DNA from: Microbacterium sp. 2FI
Lineage (GTDB): Bacteria; Actinomycetota; Actinomycetes; Actinomycetales; Microbacteriaceae
Reading direction: 5' to 3'
Assembly: GCF_005502885.1 (NCBI RefSeq)
Contig: NZ_SCMR01000002.1
Location: 62,001 to 126,000 of the forward strand
Length of the DNA: 64,000 bases
In this document: piece after piece, positions 1 through 8,886 of the stretch
Numbering within the stretch: position 1 is the first letter of the stretch
How the letters are laid out: each line of letters begins with the position of its first letter
Notes under the pieces: generated by a model
Seen by the model: only the letters and a program-made list of their open reading frames with translations
Told to the model about the DNA's origin: nothing
Database searches by the model: none
Translations under genes and position numbers: made by a program

Positions 1-1
1 A

Positions 2-1006
2 GTCCGCAAGGTCGCCGACCTCCCCGACCCGGTCGGCCGCGTCCTCGACGAGCGGACTCTCGCGAACGGCGTGGTGCTGACCAAGGTCGCCGTGCCCTTC
101 GGTGTCGTGGGATCGATCTACGAAGCACGGCCGAACGTGACCGTCGACATCGCAACGCTGGCGCTGCGCTCGGGGAATGCGGTCGTGCTTCGCGGGGGCT
201 CCGCCGCCGAAGCCACCAACGCTGCCCTGATCCGCGCGATGCGCGGTGCACTGGCAGGCCAGGGGATCGACCCGGAGAGCATCCAGACGGTCGACGACTT
301 CGGGCGCGACGGCGCCCGCGAGCTCATGCAGGCGCGGGGTCTAATCGACGTGCTCGTCCCGCGGGGGAGCGCCCTGCTCATCGAGACGGTCGTCACCGAA
401 TCGTCGGTGCCCGTCATCGAGACCGGCGCGGGTGTCGTGCACATCGTGCTCGACGCATCCGCGCCTCTCGACTGGGCTCGCGACATCGTGGTGAACGCCA
501 AGACGCAGCGACCGAGCGTCTGCAACGCGGTCGAAACGGTGCTGGTGCACCGCGACGCGGCAGCGCGTCTCGTGCCCCCGGTCGTGGCGGAGCTCCAGCA
601 GTCGGGCGTCACCGTCCACGGAGACGCCGCCGTGGCTGCGCTGGCGCCCGGAGTCGTGCCGGCCTCCGAGGCGGACTGGGCCGCCGAGTACCTCAGTCTC
701 GACATCGCGATGCACGTCGTCGACGATCTCGACGATGCGCTCGCCCACATCCGCCGCTACTCCACCCACCACACCGAGTCGATCATCACCGAGGACGAAG
801 CCAATGCCGAGCGCTTCCTCGCCGAGGTGGATTCCGCCGTCGTGATGGCGAACGCGTCGACGCGCTTCACGGACGGCGGTGAGTTCGGCTTCGGCGCGGA
901 GGTGGGAATCTCGACCCAGAAGCTCCACGCGCGGGGGCCGATGGGGCTCGCTGAGCTCACCAGCACCAAGTGGCTTGCGCGAGGCGCCGGACAAGTCCGC
1001 GCCTGA
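2..1006 (+). CDS. proA: Glutamate-5-semialdehyde dehydrogenase (gamma-glutamyl phosphate reductase), 5' truncated by window edge
   Basis: Catalyses NADPH-dependent reduction of gamma-glutamyl phosphate to glutamate-5-semialdehyde, the second step of proline synthesis, in the cytoplasm. The reading frame is already open at base 2, so about the last 334 residues are present and the N-terminus lies outside the window. The aldehyde-dehydrogenase-like fold is recognisable from the GSIYEARPNVT segment and from the catalytic cysteine in RPSVCNAVET (Cys codon at 531-533). The C-terminus EVGISTQKLHARGPMGL is typical of the family. proB is expected just upstream, outside the window. A TAAACT hexamer shortly after the stop may begin the next transcript. 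Confidence 0.95.
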   Translation, partial: VRKVADLPDPVGRVLDERTLANGVVLTKVAVPFGVVGSIYEARPNVTVDIATLALRSGNAVVLRGGSAAEATNAALIRAMRGALAGQGIDPESIQTVDDFGRDGARELMQARGLIDVLVPRGSALLIETVVTESSVPVIETGAGVVHIVLDASAPLDWARDIVVNAKTQRPSVCNAVETVLVHRDAAARLVPPVVAELQQSGVTVHGDAAVAALAPGVVPASEADWAAEYLSLDIAMHVVDDLDDALAHIRRYSTHHTESIITEDEANAERFLAEVDSAVVMANASTRFTDGGEFGFGAEVGISTQKLHARGPMGLAELTSTKWLARGAGQVRA

Positions 1007-1058
1007 GGCCTAAACTGGAACTCGTCTGCGCCACAAGGCGAACCCGAACGGAGCACGA

Positions 1059-1283
1059 ATGACCCTCGCCACGATTGCCGCCTTCGCTGCGGCGGAGTCC
1101 GAGCACCACGGCAACGTCGCCCTCGAGACGGTGGGCTACGGAATCGTCGCGATCGTCGTCTTCGCGGCGCTGGGCCTGGTCACCGCCTCGTACCGCAATG
1201 TGGCCAACCGCCACGCTCACAAGGCCGAGGCGTACGCCCGCGCTCACGCGAACGACGTCCAGCAGGCGGGGCACGGCCACTAG
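1059..1283 (+). CDS. Small single-pass membrane protein
   Basis: A 74-residue protein of unknown function. After a short acidic, His-containing N-terminus, a hydrophobic helix spans about residues 27-44, followed by a basic, His- and Ala-rich tail (NRHAHKAEAYARAHAND). It sits between proA and nadD in the same direction, with a GGAG-containing ribosome site just before the ATG. The third-position GC bias matches its neighbours, so I take it as a real gene. The histidines could bind metal, but nothing in the sequence demonstrates this. Confidence 0.75.
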   Translation: MTLATIAAFAAAESEHHGNVALETVGYGIVAIVVFAALGLVTASYRNVANRHAHKAEAYARAHANDVQQAGHGH

Positions 1284-1292
1284 GCCGACTGC

Positions 1293-1889
1293 ATGACGGC
1301 GACGCGGACCCCGCGAGTGGGGGTGATGGGCGGGACGTTCGACCCGATCCACCACGGCCACCTGGTCGCCGCGAGCGAGGTCGCCCAATGGTTCGATCTC
1401 GATGAGGTCGTCTTCGTCCCGACGGGCGAGCCGTGGCAGAAGGCCGGCGTCTCGCTCAGCGAGCACCGGTATCTGATGACCGTCATCGCGACGGCATCCA
1501 ACCCGCGCTTCACCGTCAGCCGTGCCGACATCGATCGCGACGGGCCGACCTACACGATCGACACGCTGCGCGATCTCCAGGCCGAGCGCCCCGACGCCGA
1601 GCTCTACTTCATCACGGGGGCGGACGCCATAGCGCAAATTCTCAGTTGGAGGGACCATGATGAGTTGTGGGACCTCGCGCACTTCGTCGCCGTTTCACGC
1701 CCGGGCCACGTGCTGAGCACGGACGGACTGCCCAGTGACGACGTGAGCCAGCTCGAGATCCCCGCCCTCGCCATCTCGTCGACGGATTGCCGTGATCGCG
1801 TCCAGCGAGGCCACCCCGTGTGGTATCTCGTGCCTGACGGGGTCGTCCAGTACATCGCGAAGCACCATCTCTACCGGAGCAAGGAATGA
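1293..1889 (+). CDS. nadD: Nicotinate-nucleotide adenylyltransferase
   Basis: Transfers AMP from ATP to nicotinate mononucleotide to give deamido-NAD in de novo NAD synthesis. The 198-residue length is normal. The nucleotidyltransferase signature [12 protein letters not shown] occupies residues 13-24, and the second ATP-binding motif ISSTDCR is at 161-167. The frame runs straight into the next gene with a 4-base ATGA overlap at 1886-1889, so translation is probably coupled. A TAGGCC word lies 6 bases before the ATG, one base off the leaderless -10 pattern seen elsewhere in the window, so an internal promoter is possible. Confidence 0.95.
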   Translation: MTATRTPRVGVMGGTFDPIHHGHLVAASEVAQWFDLDEVVFVPTGEPWQKAGVSLSEHRYLMTVIATASNPRFTVSRADIDRDGPTYTIDTLRDLQAERPDAELYFITGADAIAQILSWRDHDELWDLAHFVAVSRPGHVLSTDGLPSDDVSQLEIPALAISSTDCRDRVQRGHPVWYLVPDGVVQYIAKHHLYRSKE

Positions 1890-2992
1890 GCACACCCGAG
1901 CAGCCTTCATCTCCGCCGCTGACACGCAAGAAGCTGCGGGAGATCCGCAACACCGGATCCACACCGATCATCACCGACGACGGTGCGACGCGTCCCGCCG
2001 AGGCTCCGGCCTCGCCCGAACCCGCGCAGACCGCGCCGTCCGAGGCAGACCAGGTCGCCCCGCCCCCGGTGGTGGCCCCCGTCGCCGCGCCGCTCGCGCG
2101 TGCGGCTGAACCCGTGAGCGTCGCGCCGCCTCCGGCCGCCGATGCTACGGTCGACCTCGGCGTGTCGCCTCTGACGCGGCGTCAGGCACGCCAGCAGGAG
2201 CGCATCCGCACGGCGTCGGTGCCGGTCATCACCCCCGAGGTGGTCGCCGCGCATGCGGTGCCCGCCCACGCCGTGCCGCAGCACACCGTGGCGATGCCGA
2301 TGGCGTCGCTCCCGTTCAGTGACGGGCCGGTCACGGCTGTCGATGCGCCCGCGGAGTCGGAAGAGCCCGCCGAGAGCGATCCGGCCGACGACATCTGGGC
2401 GCCGCTGTCGGCCGCATCGTCGACCGACGAACTCGACGAGGCCGACGAAGATCCCGCCGATGAGATCGCCGATGTCGAAGCCGAGCCCGCGGAGCGCACC
2501 GTCGTCAGTCCGCTGTTCGGCGCCGGGCTTCTCGCCGGGCAGCCCGTCGAGGTCGATCTGCCGCCGTCGTTCGACCAGCTGCTTGCGCGCTCGACGACCG
2601 GCTCGGTGAGCACGTCGAACGCGCTCATCATCTCGCAGGGCCCCGAGGCGTCGCCCATCGTGGCGCCGGTGACCGCGACCGGCGAGGTGCTCATCACCGG
2701 CACCCTCAACCTGCCTGAGGGGCTCGGGTCGACCGGCCACGCCCTCGGCACCACAGACGGCAAGGATGTCGATGCGGTCCTCGTCGACAGCGAGATCCCC
2801 GCCCATTCCTCGCCGACCCCCATCGCGGCCAGCGCCGCGATCAGCACCGTGAAGTCCGCGGGTGAGATCATCCAGCCGCCCACCCCCGAGAAGGGCGGGC
2901 GCCTCATGATGACGCTCGCGATCACCGCGGGGGTCCTCGCGCTGGCGCTGGTCGGCGTCCTCATTCTCGCCTTCGTGACAGGAGTCTTCTGA
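1886..2992 (+). CDS. Pro/Ala/acid-rich protein with C-terminal membrane anchor and duplicated LTRR motif
   Basis: 368 residues, no enzyme motif. Most of the chain is low-complexity Ala/Pro/Glu/Asp sequence expected to be disordered. The only clear hydrophobic helix is at the extreme C-terminus (about 342-366), so the protein looks tail-anchored with its long N-terminal part in the cytoplasm. A short motif occurs twice, [10 protein letters not shown]...STPIIT (11-30) and [10 protein letters not shown]...SVPVIT (95-116), suggesting a repeated docking peptide. The gene overlaps nadD by 4 bases at its start and abuts rsfS (ATG at 2992) at its end. Function unknown; a cell-envelope or division scaffold is only a guess. 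Confidence 0.85.
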   Translation: MSTPEQPSSPPLTRKKLREIRNTGSTPIITDDGATRPAEAPASPEPAQTAPSEADQVAPPPVVAPVAAPLARAAEPVSVAPPPAADATVDLGVSPLTRRQARQQERIRTASVPVITPEVVAAHAVPAHAVPQHTVAMPMASLPFSDGPVTAVDAPAESEEPAESDPADDIWAPLSAASSTDELDEADEDPADEIADVEAEPAERTVVSPLFGAGLLAGQPVEVDLPPSFDQLLARSTTGSVSTSNALIISQGPEASPIVAPVTATGEVLITGTLNLPEGLGSTGHALGTTDGKDVDAVLVDSEIPAHSSPTPIAASAAISTVKSAGEIIQPPTPEKGGRLMMTLAITAGVLALALVGVLILAFVTGVF

Positions 2993-3369
2993 TGACCGCA
3001 ACCGAACAGTCGCATGAAATGGTCCGCATCGCCGCAGCGGCGGCCGATTCGAAGGGCGGCGAAGACCTCGTCGCGCTCGACGTCTCCGAGCCCCTTCCGC
3101 TCGTCGACGTCTTCCTCCTCGTGACCGGGCGAAGCGAGCGGAACGTCGCCGCCATCGCCGACGAGATCGAGGACAAGCTCCTCGAGGCCGGACACAAGCG
3201 CCTCCGGCGCGAGGGCCGGCAGGAGTCCCGCTGGGTCCTGCTGGACTTCGGCGACCTCGTCGTCCACGTCTTCCACGAGGAGGAGCGGGTCTATTACGGC
3301 CTCGAGCGCCTCTGGAAGGACTGCCCGGTCGTTCCCATCGAGCTCCCTACTCGGGCCGCTGCGGAGTAA
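2992..3369 (+). CDS. rsfS: Ribosomal silencing factor RsfS
   Basis: The 125-residue RsfS/Iojap family protein binds ribosomal protein uL14 on the 50S subunit and blocks subunit joining when nutrients are scarce. The family pattern is clear: LVALDVSEPLPLVDVFLLVTG near residues 23-43, then VHVFHEEERVYYGLERLW near the end. The ATG overlaps the previous stop codon by one base (TGATG). The nadD-(membrane protein)-rsfS order resembles the widespread nadD-rsfS pairing with one extra gene inserted. Confidence 0.93.
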   Translation: MTATEQSHEMVRIAAAAADSKGGEDLVALDVSEPLPLVDVFLLVTGRSERNVAAIADEIEDKLLEAGHKRLRREGRQESRWVLLDFGDLVVHVFHEEERVYYGLERLWKDCPVVPIELPTRAAAE

Positions 3370-3441
3370 CCCGTGGTTCGGAGCACGCGCCTTCTTGTTG
3401 TAAGCTAGACGAGTTGTCCCGAGCTCCTCGGGATCACATCC

Positions 3442-3517
3442 GGGCCTGTGGCGCAGCTGGTAGCGCACCTGCATGGCATGCAGGGGGTCAGGGGTTCGAG
3501 TCCCCTCAGGTCCACCA
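3442..3517 (+). tRNA. tRNA-Ala (anticodon GGC)
   Basis: Full cloverleaf: the acceptor arm GGGCCTG pairs with CAGGTCC, the anticodon stem is CCTGC/GCAGG with loop ATGGCAT giving anticodon GGC, and the T arm is GGGG-TTCGAGT-CCCC. Discriminator A at 3514 and an encoded CCA at 3515-3517. A TAAGCT hexamer at 3401-3406 is a plausible -10 element. Confidence 0.96.
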
Positions 3518-3520
3518 GAG

Positions 3521-3545
3521 AAAGCCTCCGCAATGCGGAGGCTTT
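3521..3545 (+). terminator. Hairpin terminator after tRNA-Ala
   Basis: An 11-bp perfect stem (3521-3531 with 3535-3545) with a 3-base loop begins only 4 bases after the tRNA CCA. The downstream arm ends in TTT, as expected for an intrinsic terminator of the tRNA transcript. Confidence 0.85.
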
Positions 3546-3598
3546 CGTCGTTCCCGGCCCCGTTGCGCAAGCCTTCGGCGTGAGGAAGGGTGGGGCGC

Positions 3599-4075
3599 AT
3601 GACCGATGTGACGCCCTTTCTGTGGTTCGATGACGACGCGGCCGCGGCGATCGATTTCTACACCGAGCTGATTCCGGGGTCGGAGATCGTGTCGATCAGC
3701 AGATATCCCGACGAGGTGCCAGGCATGGGCGGAAAGGTGATGCACGCCCACTTCCGCCTCGCCGGTCGTGACTACTTCGCGATGGATGCCGGTCCGCAGT
3801 TCCCGTTCACCGAAGCGGTCTCGCTCTACGTGTCGTGCGCCGATCAGGCGGACGTGGACCGCTGCTGGACGGCGCTCGTCGCAGACGGCGGACAGGAGCA
3901 GCCCTGCGGCTGGCTCAAGGATCGCTGGGGTCTTTCGTGGCAGATCATCCCGGACCGGCTCATGGAGCTCATCCGCGATCCTGACCCGCAGCGCGCACAC
4001 CGGGCTGTGCAGGCGATGCTGCAGATGAGCAAGATCGACATCGGGGCTGTCGAGGCGGCAGCCGCAGCGGCCTGA
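3599..4075 (+). CDS. PhnB-like VOC superfamily protein
   Basis: 158 residues from the ATG at 3599; a GTG at 3590 lies inside the GAGGAAGGG ribosome site, so I prefer the ATG. The protein has the two beta-alpha-beta-beta-beta halves of the vicinal oxygen chelate fold, with the PhnB/3-demethylubiquinone-methyltransferase-like pattern FLWFDDDAAAAIDFYTELI at the start and the signature WQIIPDRLMELI near residue 117. Proteins of this subfamily are widespread but rarely characterised, and no substrate can be assigned. It is a single gene directly behind the tRNA-Ala terminator. Confidence 0.88.
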   Translation: MTDVTPFLWFDDDAAAAIDFYTELIPGSEIVSISRYPDEVPGMGGKVMHAHFRLAGRDYFAMDAGPQFPFTEAVSLYVSCADQADVDRCWTALVADGGQEQPCGWLKDRWGLSWQIIPDRLMELIRDPDPQRAHRAVQAMLQMSKIDIGAVEAAAAAA

Positions 4076-4113
4076 CGGGCCGTGGCGGGCTCGGCGCGCG
4101 CTACGGTGAATGC

Positions 4114-5199
4114 GTGAGCTCACAGCCGCGCTGCCCCTACTGCCGCCAGTTCGTCTACCTCGACGCCTTGCGGTGTCCCAACTGCTCCGCCGAACTCGGC
4201 TTCCACATCGTGACGCGCCAGTTCTACGGCCTCCGGCAAGGACGCACCGAGATCGAGGGGCAGAACTGGTACGCGTGCTCGAACCGCGATTGGGCGTGCA
4301 ATTGGCTGGTCTGGGAGAACGCGCCCGCAGGCCGCTGCTTCTCATGCCGCCTCACGCGACGTCGTCCCGCCGCCGACGACACGGTGGCATTGGAGAAGCT
4401 CGCCAAGACCGAAGAGGCCAAGCGCCGCCTGCTCCTGCAGCTCGGAGATCTCGGGCTGCCCATCATCCCCTGGGATCTCGAGAAGGGCGGCCTCGGGTTC
4501 GACCTGCTGTCGAGTCTGTCCGACGGCAAGCAGGTGCGGATCGGCCACGCGAACGGGATCATCACGCTCGATCTCGCTGAGAGTCTCGACGATCGTCGCG
4601 AGGCGCTCAGAGTGCGCCTGGGCGAGCCCTATCGGACGATGCTCGGCCACCTCCGCCACGAGGTCGGCCACTATTACCAGAACGTCCTTCTCTCCGATGA
4701 GTCGAGCTGGGCGCAGTGCCGTGGGCTTTTCGGCGATGAACGGGAGAGCTACAAGGACGCCATCGCCCGCCACTACAAGCTCGGCGCCCCCGCGGACTGG
4801 CACGTGAACTTCATCTCGGAGTACGCGACCATGCACGCGTGGGAGGACTTCGCCGAGACGTTCGCCCACTACCTCCACATCACCGGGACCCTGCAGACGG
4901 CGGCGGTCATCGGCATCCATCTCGACGCGGCCGTGAGCAATCTGCGCGACACCGATGTCGAACCCCTCGAGTCGTACGGGAGGGAACCCATCCAGCGGCT
5001 GCTCAACGACTGGGAGTGGATGTCGCAGGCGTTCAACCGCATCAACCGCTCGATGGGCTTCAGCGACCTCTACCCGTTCACCCTGGTCGAGCCGGTTCGC
5101 GAAAAGCTCGCCTTCATCCACGACATCGTCACACGCGCGCCGCTGTCTCCACAGGAGCAGCTCGCCATCGCCTTCCGCCCTGCGCACGAGCCGACGTGA
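4114..5199 (+). CDS. Putative zinc-binding metallopeptidase with N-terminal zinc ribbon
   Basis: 361 residues. The N-terminus holds a zinc-ribbon pattern (Cys7, Cys10, Cys21, Cys24), with further Cys residues up to about 78. The main domain contains the zincin motif HEVGH at residues 182-186 followed by YYQ, and a later acidic/His segment WEDFAETFAHYLH that can supply the third ligand. This fits the Peptidase_Mx type (PF15887 as I recall it). No signal peptide, so it should act in the cytoplasm. TACGGT at 4102-4107 is 6 bases before the GTG, suggesting a leaderless mRNA. The gene shares a GTGA overlap with the next one. Confidence 0.85.
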   Translation: MSSQPRCPYCRQFVYLDALRCPNCSAELGFHIVTRQFYGLRQGRTEIEGQNWYACSNRDWACNWLVWENAPAGRCFSCRLTRRRPAADDTVALEKLAKTEEAKRRLLLQLGDLGLPIIPWDLEKGGLGFDLLSSLSDGKQVRIGHANGIITLDLAESLDDRREALRVRLGEPYRTMLGHLRHEVGHYYQNVLLSDESSWAQCRGLFGDERESYKDAIARHYKLGAPADWHVNFISEYATMHAWEDFAETFAHYLHITGTLQTAAVIGIHLDAAVSNLRDTDVEPLESYGREPIQRLLNDWEWMSQAFNRINRSMGFSDLYPFTLVEPVREKLAFIHDIVTRAPLSPQEQLAIAFRPAHEPT

Positions 5200-6875
5200 C
5201 CGCCTTCAGCCGCGGTGCGCGTGTCATCGGTCCGGCCACGCACTACGTGGAGAATCAGCCGCCGTGGCGCGTCGACGTCGACGAGTTCGCGAGCAACGCG
5301 CCGCTGCGAGCGGTCGTGGGCGCCTTCGGCGCCGGGTGGGCGGATGCCGACCTCCACACGATCGGCGCCCATGTCGGCTCCGGCGACTTCCAGCGCGACG
5401 CCCACCTCGCGAACACGCACACCCCGGTCGCCCACACCCACGACCGATGGGGATTCCGCCTCGACGAAGTCGAGTACGACCCGTCGTACCACCGGGTGAT
5501 CGCGGCCGCGATCTCACACGGCGCTCACACGTCGGCATGGGCGGAGCCCCGATCCGGAGCGCACGTCGCGCGTGCGGCGGCCTTCATGCTGTTCGCGCAG
5601 GTGGAGCCCGGGCACGCATGCCCGGTGTCGATGACCCACGCCGCCGTCGCATCGATCGCGGACTCGCCGTGGGTGGCCGACGAGTGGCTCCCGCGCCTGT
5701 ACTCGCGCGAGTACGAACCGCGGCTGCTCTCGAACGAGCAGAAGCGCAGCGCCCTGATCGGCATGGCGATGACCGAGAAGCAGGGCGGGTCCGACGTGCG
5801 CGCCGGCACCACGATCGGCGTCTCGATGGGCGGCCACGCGTACCAGCTCACCGGTCACAAGTGGTTCTGCTCCGCACCGATGTCCGATGCCTTCCTCGTC
5901 CTCGCCCAGACACGCCGGGGTGCGACCGAGGAAGGCTTGTCGTGCCTGTTCGTACCGCGGCTGCTGCCGCACGGCATGCGCAACGTCTTCCGCATCCAAC
6001 GCCTGAAGGACAAGCTCGGCAACCGCTCCAACGCCTCGGCCGAGATCGAGTTCGACGGCACCGTCGGGTTCGTGCTCGGCGAACCCGGGCGCGGCATCCG
6101 CACGATCATCGAGATGGTGCAGCGCACCCGGCTGGACTGCGTGCTGGGCACGGCGGCGGGCATGCGGCAATCCGTCGCCGAGGCGGTGTGGCACGCCCGG
6201 GGTCGGGCGGCGTTCGGGTCGAAGCTCGTCGACCTTCCGGCGATGACCTCGGTGCTCGCCGATCTCGCGCTCGAGTCCGAGGCTGCGATGCTGATGGGGT
6301 TGCGGCTTGCGCAGCTCTTCGAAGCCGACGCGTCCGATCACGACGTGGCGCTGCGGCGGCTCGCGACGCCGGTCGGGAAGTACTGGGTCTGCAAGCGAGG
6401 CCCGCAGCACGCGTACGAGGCGCTGGAGTGCCTCGGCGGGAACGGCTACACCGAGTCGTTTCCCCTCGCCCGTCGCTACCGCGAGCAGCCGGTGATGGCG
6501 ATCTGGGAGGGCTCCGGCAACGTGATCGCGCTCGACGTGCTGCGTGCGCTCACACGCGACCCCGACTCCGCCGCCGCCTTCGCCGACGAACTCACGAAGA
6601 CCGACGGCGACTCCCCGCTCCTCGACGCCCACACGGCGAACACGCTCGCGCTGCTGCGTGGACTGCAGGACGCCGACGTCGCCACCGCACAGTCTCAGGC
6701 TCGTCGACTCGCCGAGAGCCTCGCGCTGGCCCTGCAGTCCTCGCTCATGCTTCGCTTCGCCCCTGCGCGCGACGCCGAGACATTCATCGCCGCGCGACTC
6801 GGTGAAGATCGCGGTGGGTTCTATGGCGTGCTGCCGACGGGAACGGATGCCGCGGCGATCGTCGCGCGCCACTGA
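5196..6875 (+). CDS. AidB-like acyl-CoA dehydrogenase
   Basis: 559 residues from the GTG at 5196, which overlaps the stop of the preceding peptidase gene (GTGA); the frame is open further upstream but that part is the antisense-like shadow of the peptidase gene. The length and the motifs GMAMTEKQGGSDVRAGTT (FAD/substrate region), HKWFCSAPMSDAFLVLAQT and ECLGGNGYTESFPLARRYREQPV match the AidB branch of FAD-dependent acyl-CoA dehydrogenases. E. coli AidB (541 residues) binds DNA and is part of the adaptive response to alkylation, but its chemistry is unsettled. No ada or alkA is nearby, so a repair role is not supported by context. Confidence 0.9.
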   Translation: MTAFSRGARVIGPATHYVENQPPWRVDVDEFASNAPLRAVVGAFGAGWADADLHTIGAHVGSGDFQRDAHLANTHTPVAHTHDRWGFRLDEVEYDPSYHRVIAAAISHGAHTSAWAEPRSGAHVARAAAFMLFAQVEPGHACPVSMTHAAVASIADSPWVADEWLPRLYSREYEPRLLSNEQKRSALIGMAMTEKQGGSDVRAGTTIGVSMGGHAYQLTGHKWFCSAPMSDAFLVLAQTRRGATEEGLSCLFVPRLLPHGMRNVFRIQRLKDKLGNRSNASAEIEFDGTVGFVLGEPGRGIRTIIEMVQRTRLDCVLGTAAGMRQSVAEAVWHARGRAAFGSKLVDLPAMTSVLADLALESEAAMLMGLRLAQLFEADASDHDVALRRLATPVGKYWVCKRGPQHAYEALECLGGNGYTESFPLARRYREQPVMAIWEGSGNVIALDVLRALTRDPDSAAAFADELTKTDGDSPLLDAHTANTLALLRGLQDADVATAQSQARRLAESLALALQSSLMLRFAPARDAETFIAARLGEDRGGFYGVLPTGTDAAAIVARH

Positions 6876-6924
6876 GACCACTCTGCCCCGGGCTGCCGCT
6901 GCCTGCCCCGCGTAGGCTGAGGGC

Positions 6925-8139
6925 GTGCGCTCGCTTCGTCTTCTCGCCGCGTGCGCGCTGCTGACCCTCGCACTGACCGCCGCGACGGTCGGCGGCGCCG
7001 CAGGCGCGGTGGGCGCCACCCCCGCGACGGGTGAAGCCGACGACCGGCAGGTCGTGCGGGTCGAGGCGGCACAAGCCGGCGACCTTGCCGCCGCCGCCGC
7101 CACGCTGGTGGCGGACATGTCGGTGCGCGAGCGCGCGGCATCCGTCGTGATGGGGCATATCCCGACGACGGATGCTGAACAGCTACGCGCGTACATGGCC
7201 GATACCGGCCTTGGCGGATTCATCCTCATGGGCGCGAACATTCCGGGCGATGAGGCGGCGCTGCGCGCTGTCACCACCGCACTCACCGTCGATCCCGAGC
7301 TCCCGCCACTGCTGGCAGTCGATCAGGAAGGCGGCGATGTCTCACGTCTGCCGTGGGATGCCTTCGCCTCGGCGGTGACACTCAAGAGCACCCCACCCGA
7401 CGCGGCGCGCGATGCGTTCGCGGGGCGCGCCGGGCTGGTGATGCGCGCCGGTATCGGCGTGAACTTCGGCGTCGTCGCCGACGAGACCGACGACCCCTCG
7501 ATGTTCATCTACCGTCGAGCCCTCGGAACGACGCCTGAGAGCGCCGCCGAGCGTGTGGCGGCCGCGGTGGCCGGCGAAGGATCGTCGGCGATGTCGACCC
7601 TCAAGCACTTCCCTGGCCACGGCGCCGCACCCGGCGACTCGCATTCCGGGATCCCGTCGACGGACATGTCGCGCGCGGAATGGGAAGCCGCGGACGCCCT
7701 GCCCTTCCGCGCCGGGATCGACGCCGGTGCCCCGCTCGTGATGCTCGGACACCTCGCCTACACCTCCGTCGATTCGGCGCCGGCGAGCCTGTCTTCTGTG
7801 TGGAACCGCATCCTCCGCGACGACCTCGGCTTCGACGGCGTCGCCGTCACCGACGACCTCGGCATGCTGCAGGCCTCGGGAATCGACGCATACGCGGATC
7901 CGGTCGCCAACGCCGTGAGCGCCCTCAGCGCGGGGAACGACCTCGTGCTCACCGTCATGTTCTCGACCGCGGACACCGCGCCGCGCATCATCGACGGCAT
8001 CGTCGGGGCGGTCGAGTCCGGAACGCTTCCCGCCGCGCGACTGGTCGAGGCCGCCGAACGCGTGACGATGCTGCGACTGCGCCTGGCTGCGGACGGCGGC
8101 GGTCTCAGTCCGTGTCCGGACTGCGCGGCGGCCGGCTGA
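6925..8139 (+). CDS. Secreted glycoside hydrolase family 3 protein (NagZ-type beta-N-acetylhexosaminidase)
   Basis: 404 residues with a signal peptide (MRSLRLL followed by an Ala/Leu-rich helix to about residue 28). The family 3 signature KHFPGHG, the conserved Asp-containing strand VAVTDDLGM (nucleophile at about Asp310) and the D-H-S pattern after PGHG identify a NagZ-like enzyme that removes N-acetylglucosamine from peptidoglycan fragments outside the cell. It lacks the large C-terminal domain of two-domain GH3 enzymes. TAGGCT at 6913-6918 is 6 bases before the GTG, again a leaderless arrangement. Its stop codon lies in a palindrome shared with the convergent SRAP gene. Confidence 0.9.
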   Translation: MRSLRLLAACALLTLALTAATVGGAAGAVGATPATGEADDRQVVRVEAAQAGDLAAAAATLVADMSVRERAASVVMGHIPTTDAEQLRAYMADTGLGGFILMGANIPGDEAALRAVTTALTVDPELPPLLAVDQEGGDVSRLPWDAFASAVTLKSTPPDAARDAFAGRAGLVMRAGIGVNFGVVADETDDPSMFIYRRALGTTPESAAERVAAAVAGEGSSAMSTLKHFPGHGAAPGDSHSGIPSTDMSRAEWEAADALPFRAGIDAGAPLVMLGHLAYTSVDSAPASLSSVWNRILRDDLGFDGVAVTDDLGMLQASGIDAYADPVANAVSALSAGNDLVLTVMFSTADTAPRIIDGIVGAVESGTLPAARLVEAAERVTMLRLRLAADGGGLSPCPDCAAAG

Positions 8140-8148
8140 ATCAGCCGG
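8132..8148. terminator. Palindrome containing both convergent stop codons
   Basis: CCGGCTGAATCAGCCGG is a perfect 8+1+8 inverted repeat. It contains the TGA of the GH3 gene (8137-8139) and the reverse-strand TGA of the SRAP gene (8141-8143). It can form a 7-bp hairpin in either transcript and may be a minimal bidirectional terminator. Confidence 0.5.
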
Positions 8149-8854
8149 AGAGCGGCTCGATGAGCACAGGGGAGTCGTTGCGCACGTTCCCGACGTCGCG
8201 CGAGACCACATGCTCGTCGAGGGTCTCGGCCAGTGCCGGCGCCGCGTCGATCGCCGCATCGAGAACGTCGCCAACATTGTCGGTCGTGGGGTCGAGCCAT
8301 GCATCGGCGTGGTCGGGGTCGAGGAAAAGCGGCATCCTGTCGTGGATGGACCCCAGGTGGCCGATCGAATCGCGGGTGAGGATCGTGAAGCTCAGCATCC
8401 ATCGATCCGGATCGTCGTCGGCCTTCGCCTTGTCGCGCCACCATTCATACAGCCCAGCCATGAGGAGCGGCGATCCGTCAGCGGGATGGATGTAGTGCGG
8501 CGTCTTCACGCCGTCGATCGTGGTCCACTCGTAGTACCCCGACGTCGGCACGACCGCCCGCCGCTTCTCGAGCGCGCTTCGGAACATCGGCTTGTCTTCG
8601 AGCTCTTCCGAGCGTGCGTTGAATGCCCGCGCGCCGATCTTGGGGTCTTTCGCCCAGCCGGGCACCAGACCCCAGCGGGCGACCTCGAGGCGGCGCGTCG
8701 GCGGCTCGGTCTTGGCGGAATCCAGCACGATCGCAACGCGCGCGGTCGGCGCCACGTTGTACGACGGCTCGGGCAGGTCTTCGGCCTCGACATCGACGCG
8801 GAGTACTCCGACGAGCTCGGAACCGACACTGGCGACCACGAATCTTCCGCACAT
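8141..8854 (-). CDS. SOS response-associated peptidase family protein (SRAP, YedK/HMCES type)
   Basis: 237 residues. SRAP proteins recognise abasic sites in single-stranded DNA and form a stable thiazolidine crosslink through Cys2, shielding the site from strand cleavage. The N-terminus MCGRFV leaves Cys2 available after Met removal. Other conserved residues are visible: Asn33 in SYNVAPT, the segment ARAFNARSE (Asn79), and Glu109 in PTSGYYEW. TAGGCT lies exactly 6 bases upstream of the ATG (8861-8866 on the plus strand), so the transcript is probably leaderless. No LexA-type box was recognised. Confidence 0.93.
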   Translation of the reverse strand: MCGRFVVASVGSELVGVLRVDVEAEDLPEPSYNVAPTARVAIVLDSAKTEPPTRRLEVARWGLVPGWAKDPKIGARAFNARSEELEDKPMFRSALEKRRAVVPTSGYYEWTTIDGVKTPHYIHPADGSPLLMAGLYEWWRDKAKADDDPDRWMLSFTILTRDSIGHLGSIHDRMPLFLDPDHADAWLDPTTDNVGDVLDAAIDAAPALAETLDEHVVSRDVGNVRNDSPVLIEPLSG

Positions 8855-8886
8855 GCGGTCAGCCTACGCGTGGGCTCCGACGCCGC

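Noticed and set aside
1907..3600. Long open frames on the minus strand opposite the tail-anchored protein and rsfS
   Set aside because: They are a product of GC-rich third positions: Arg/Gly-rich translations without family motifs, fully opposite well-supported genes.
5514..7286. A 590-codon minus-strand frame opposite the AidB-like gene
   Set aside because: His/Arg-rich low-complexity translation with no recognisable domain; the plus strand holds a clear acyl-CoA dehydrogenase.
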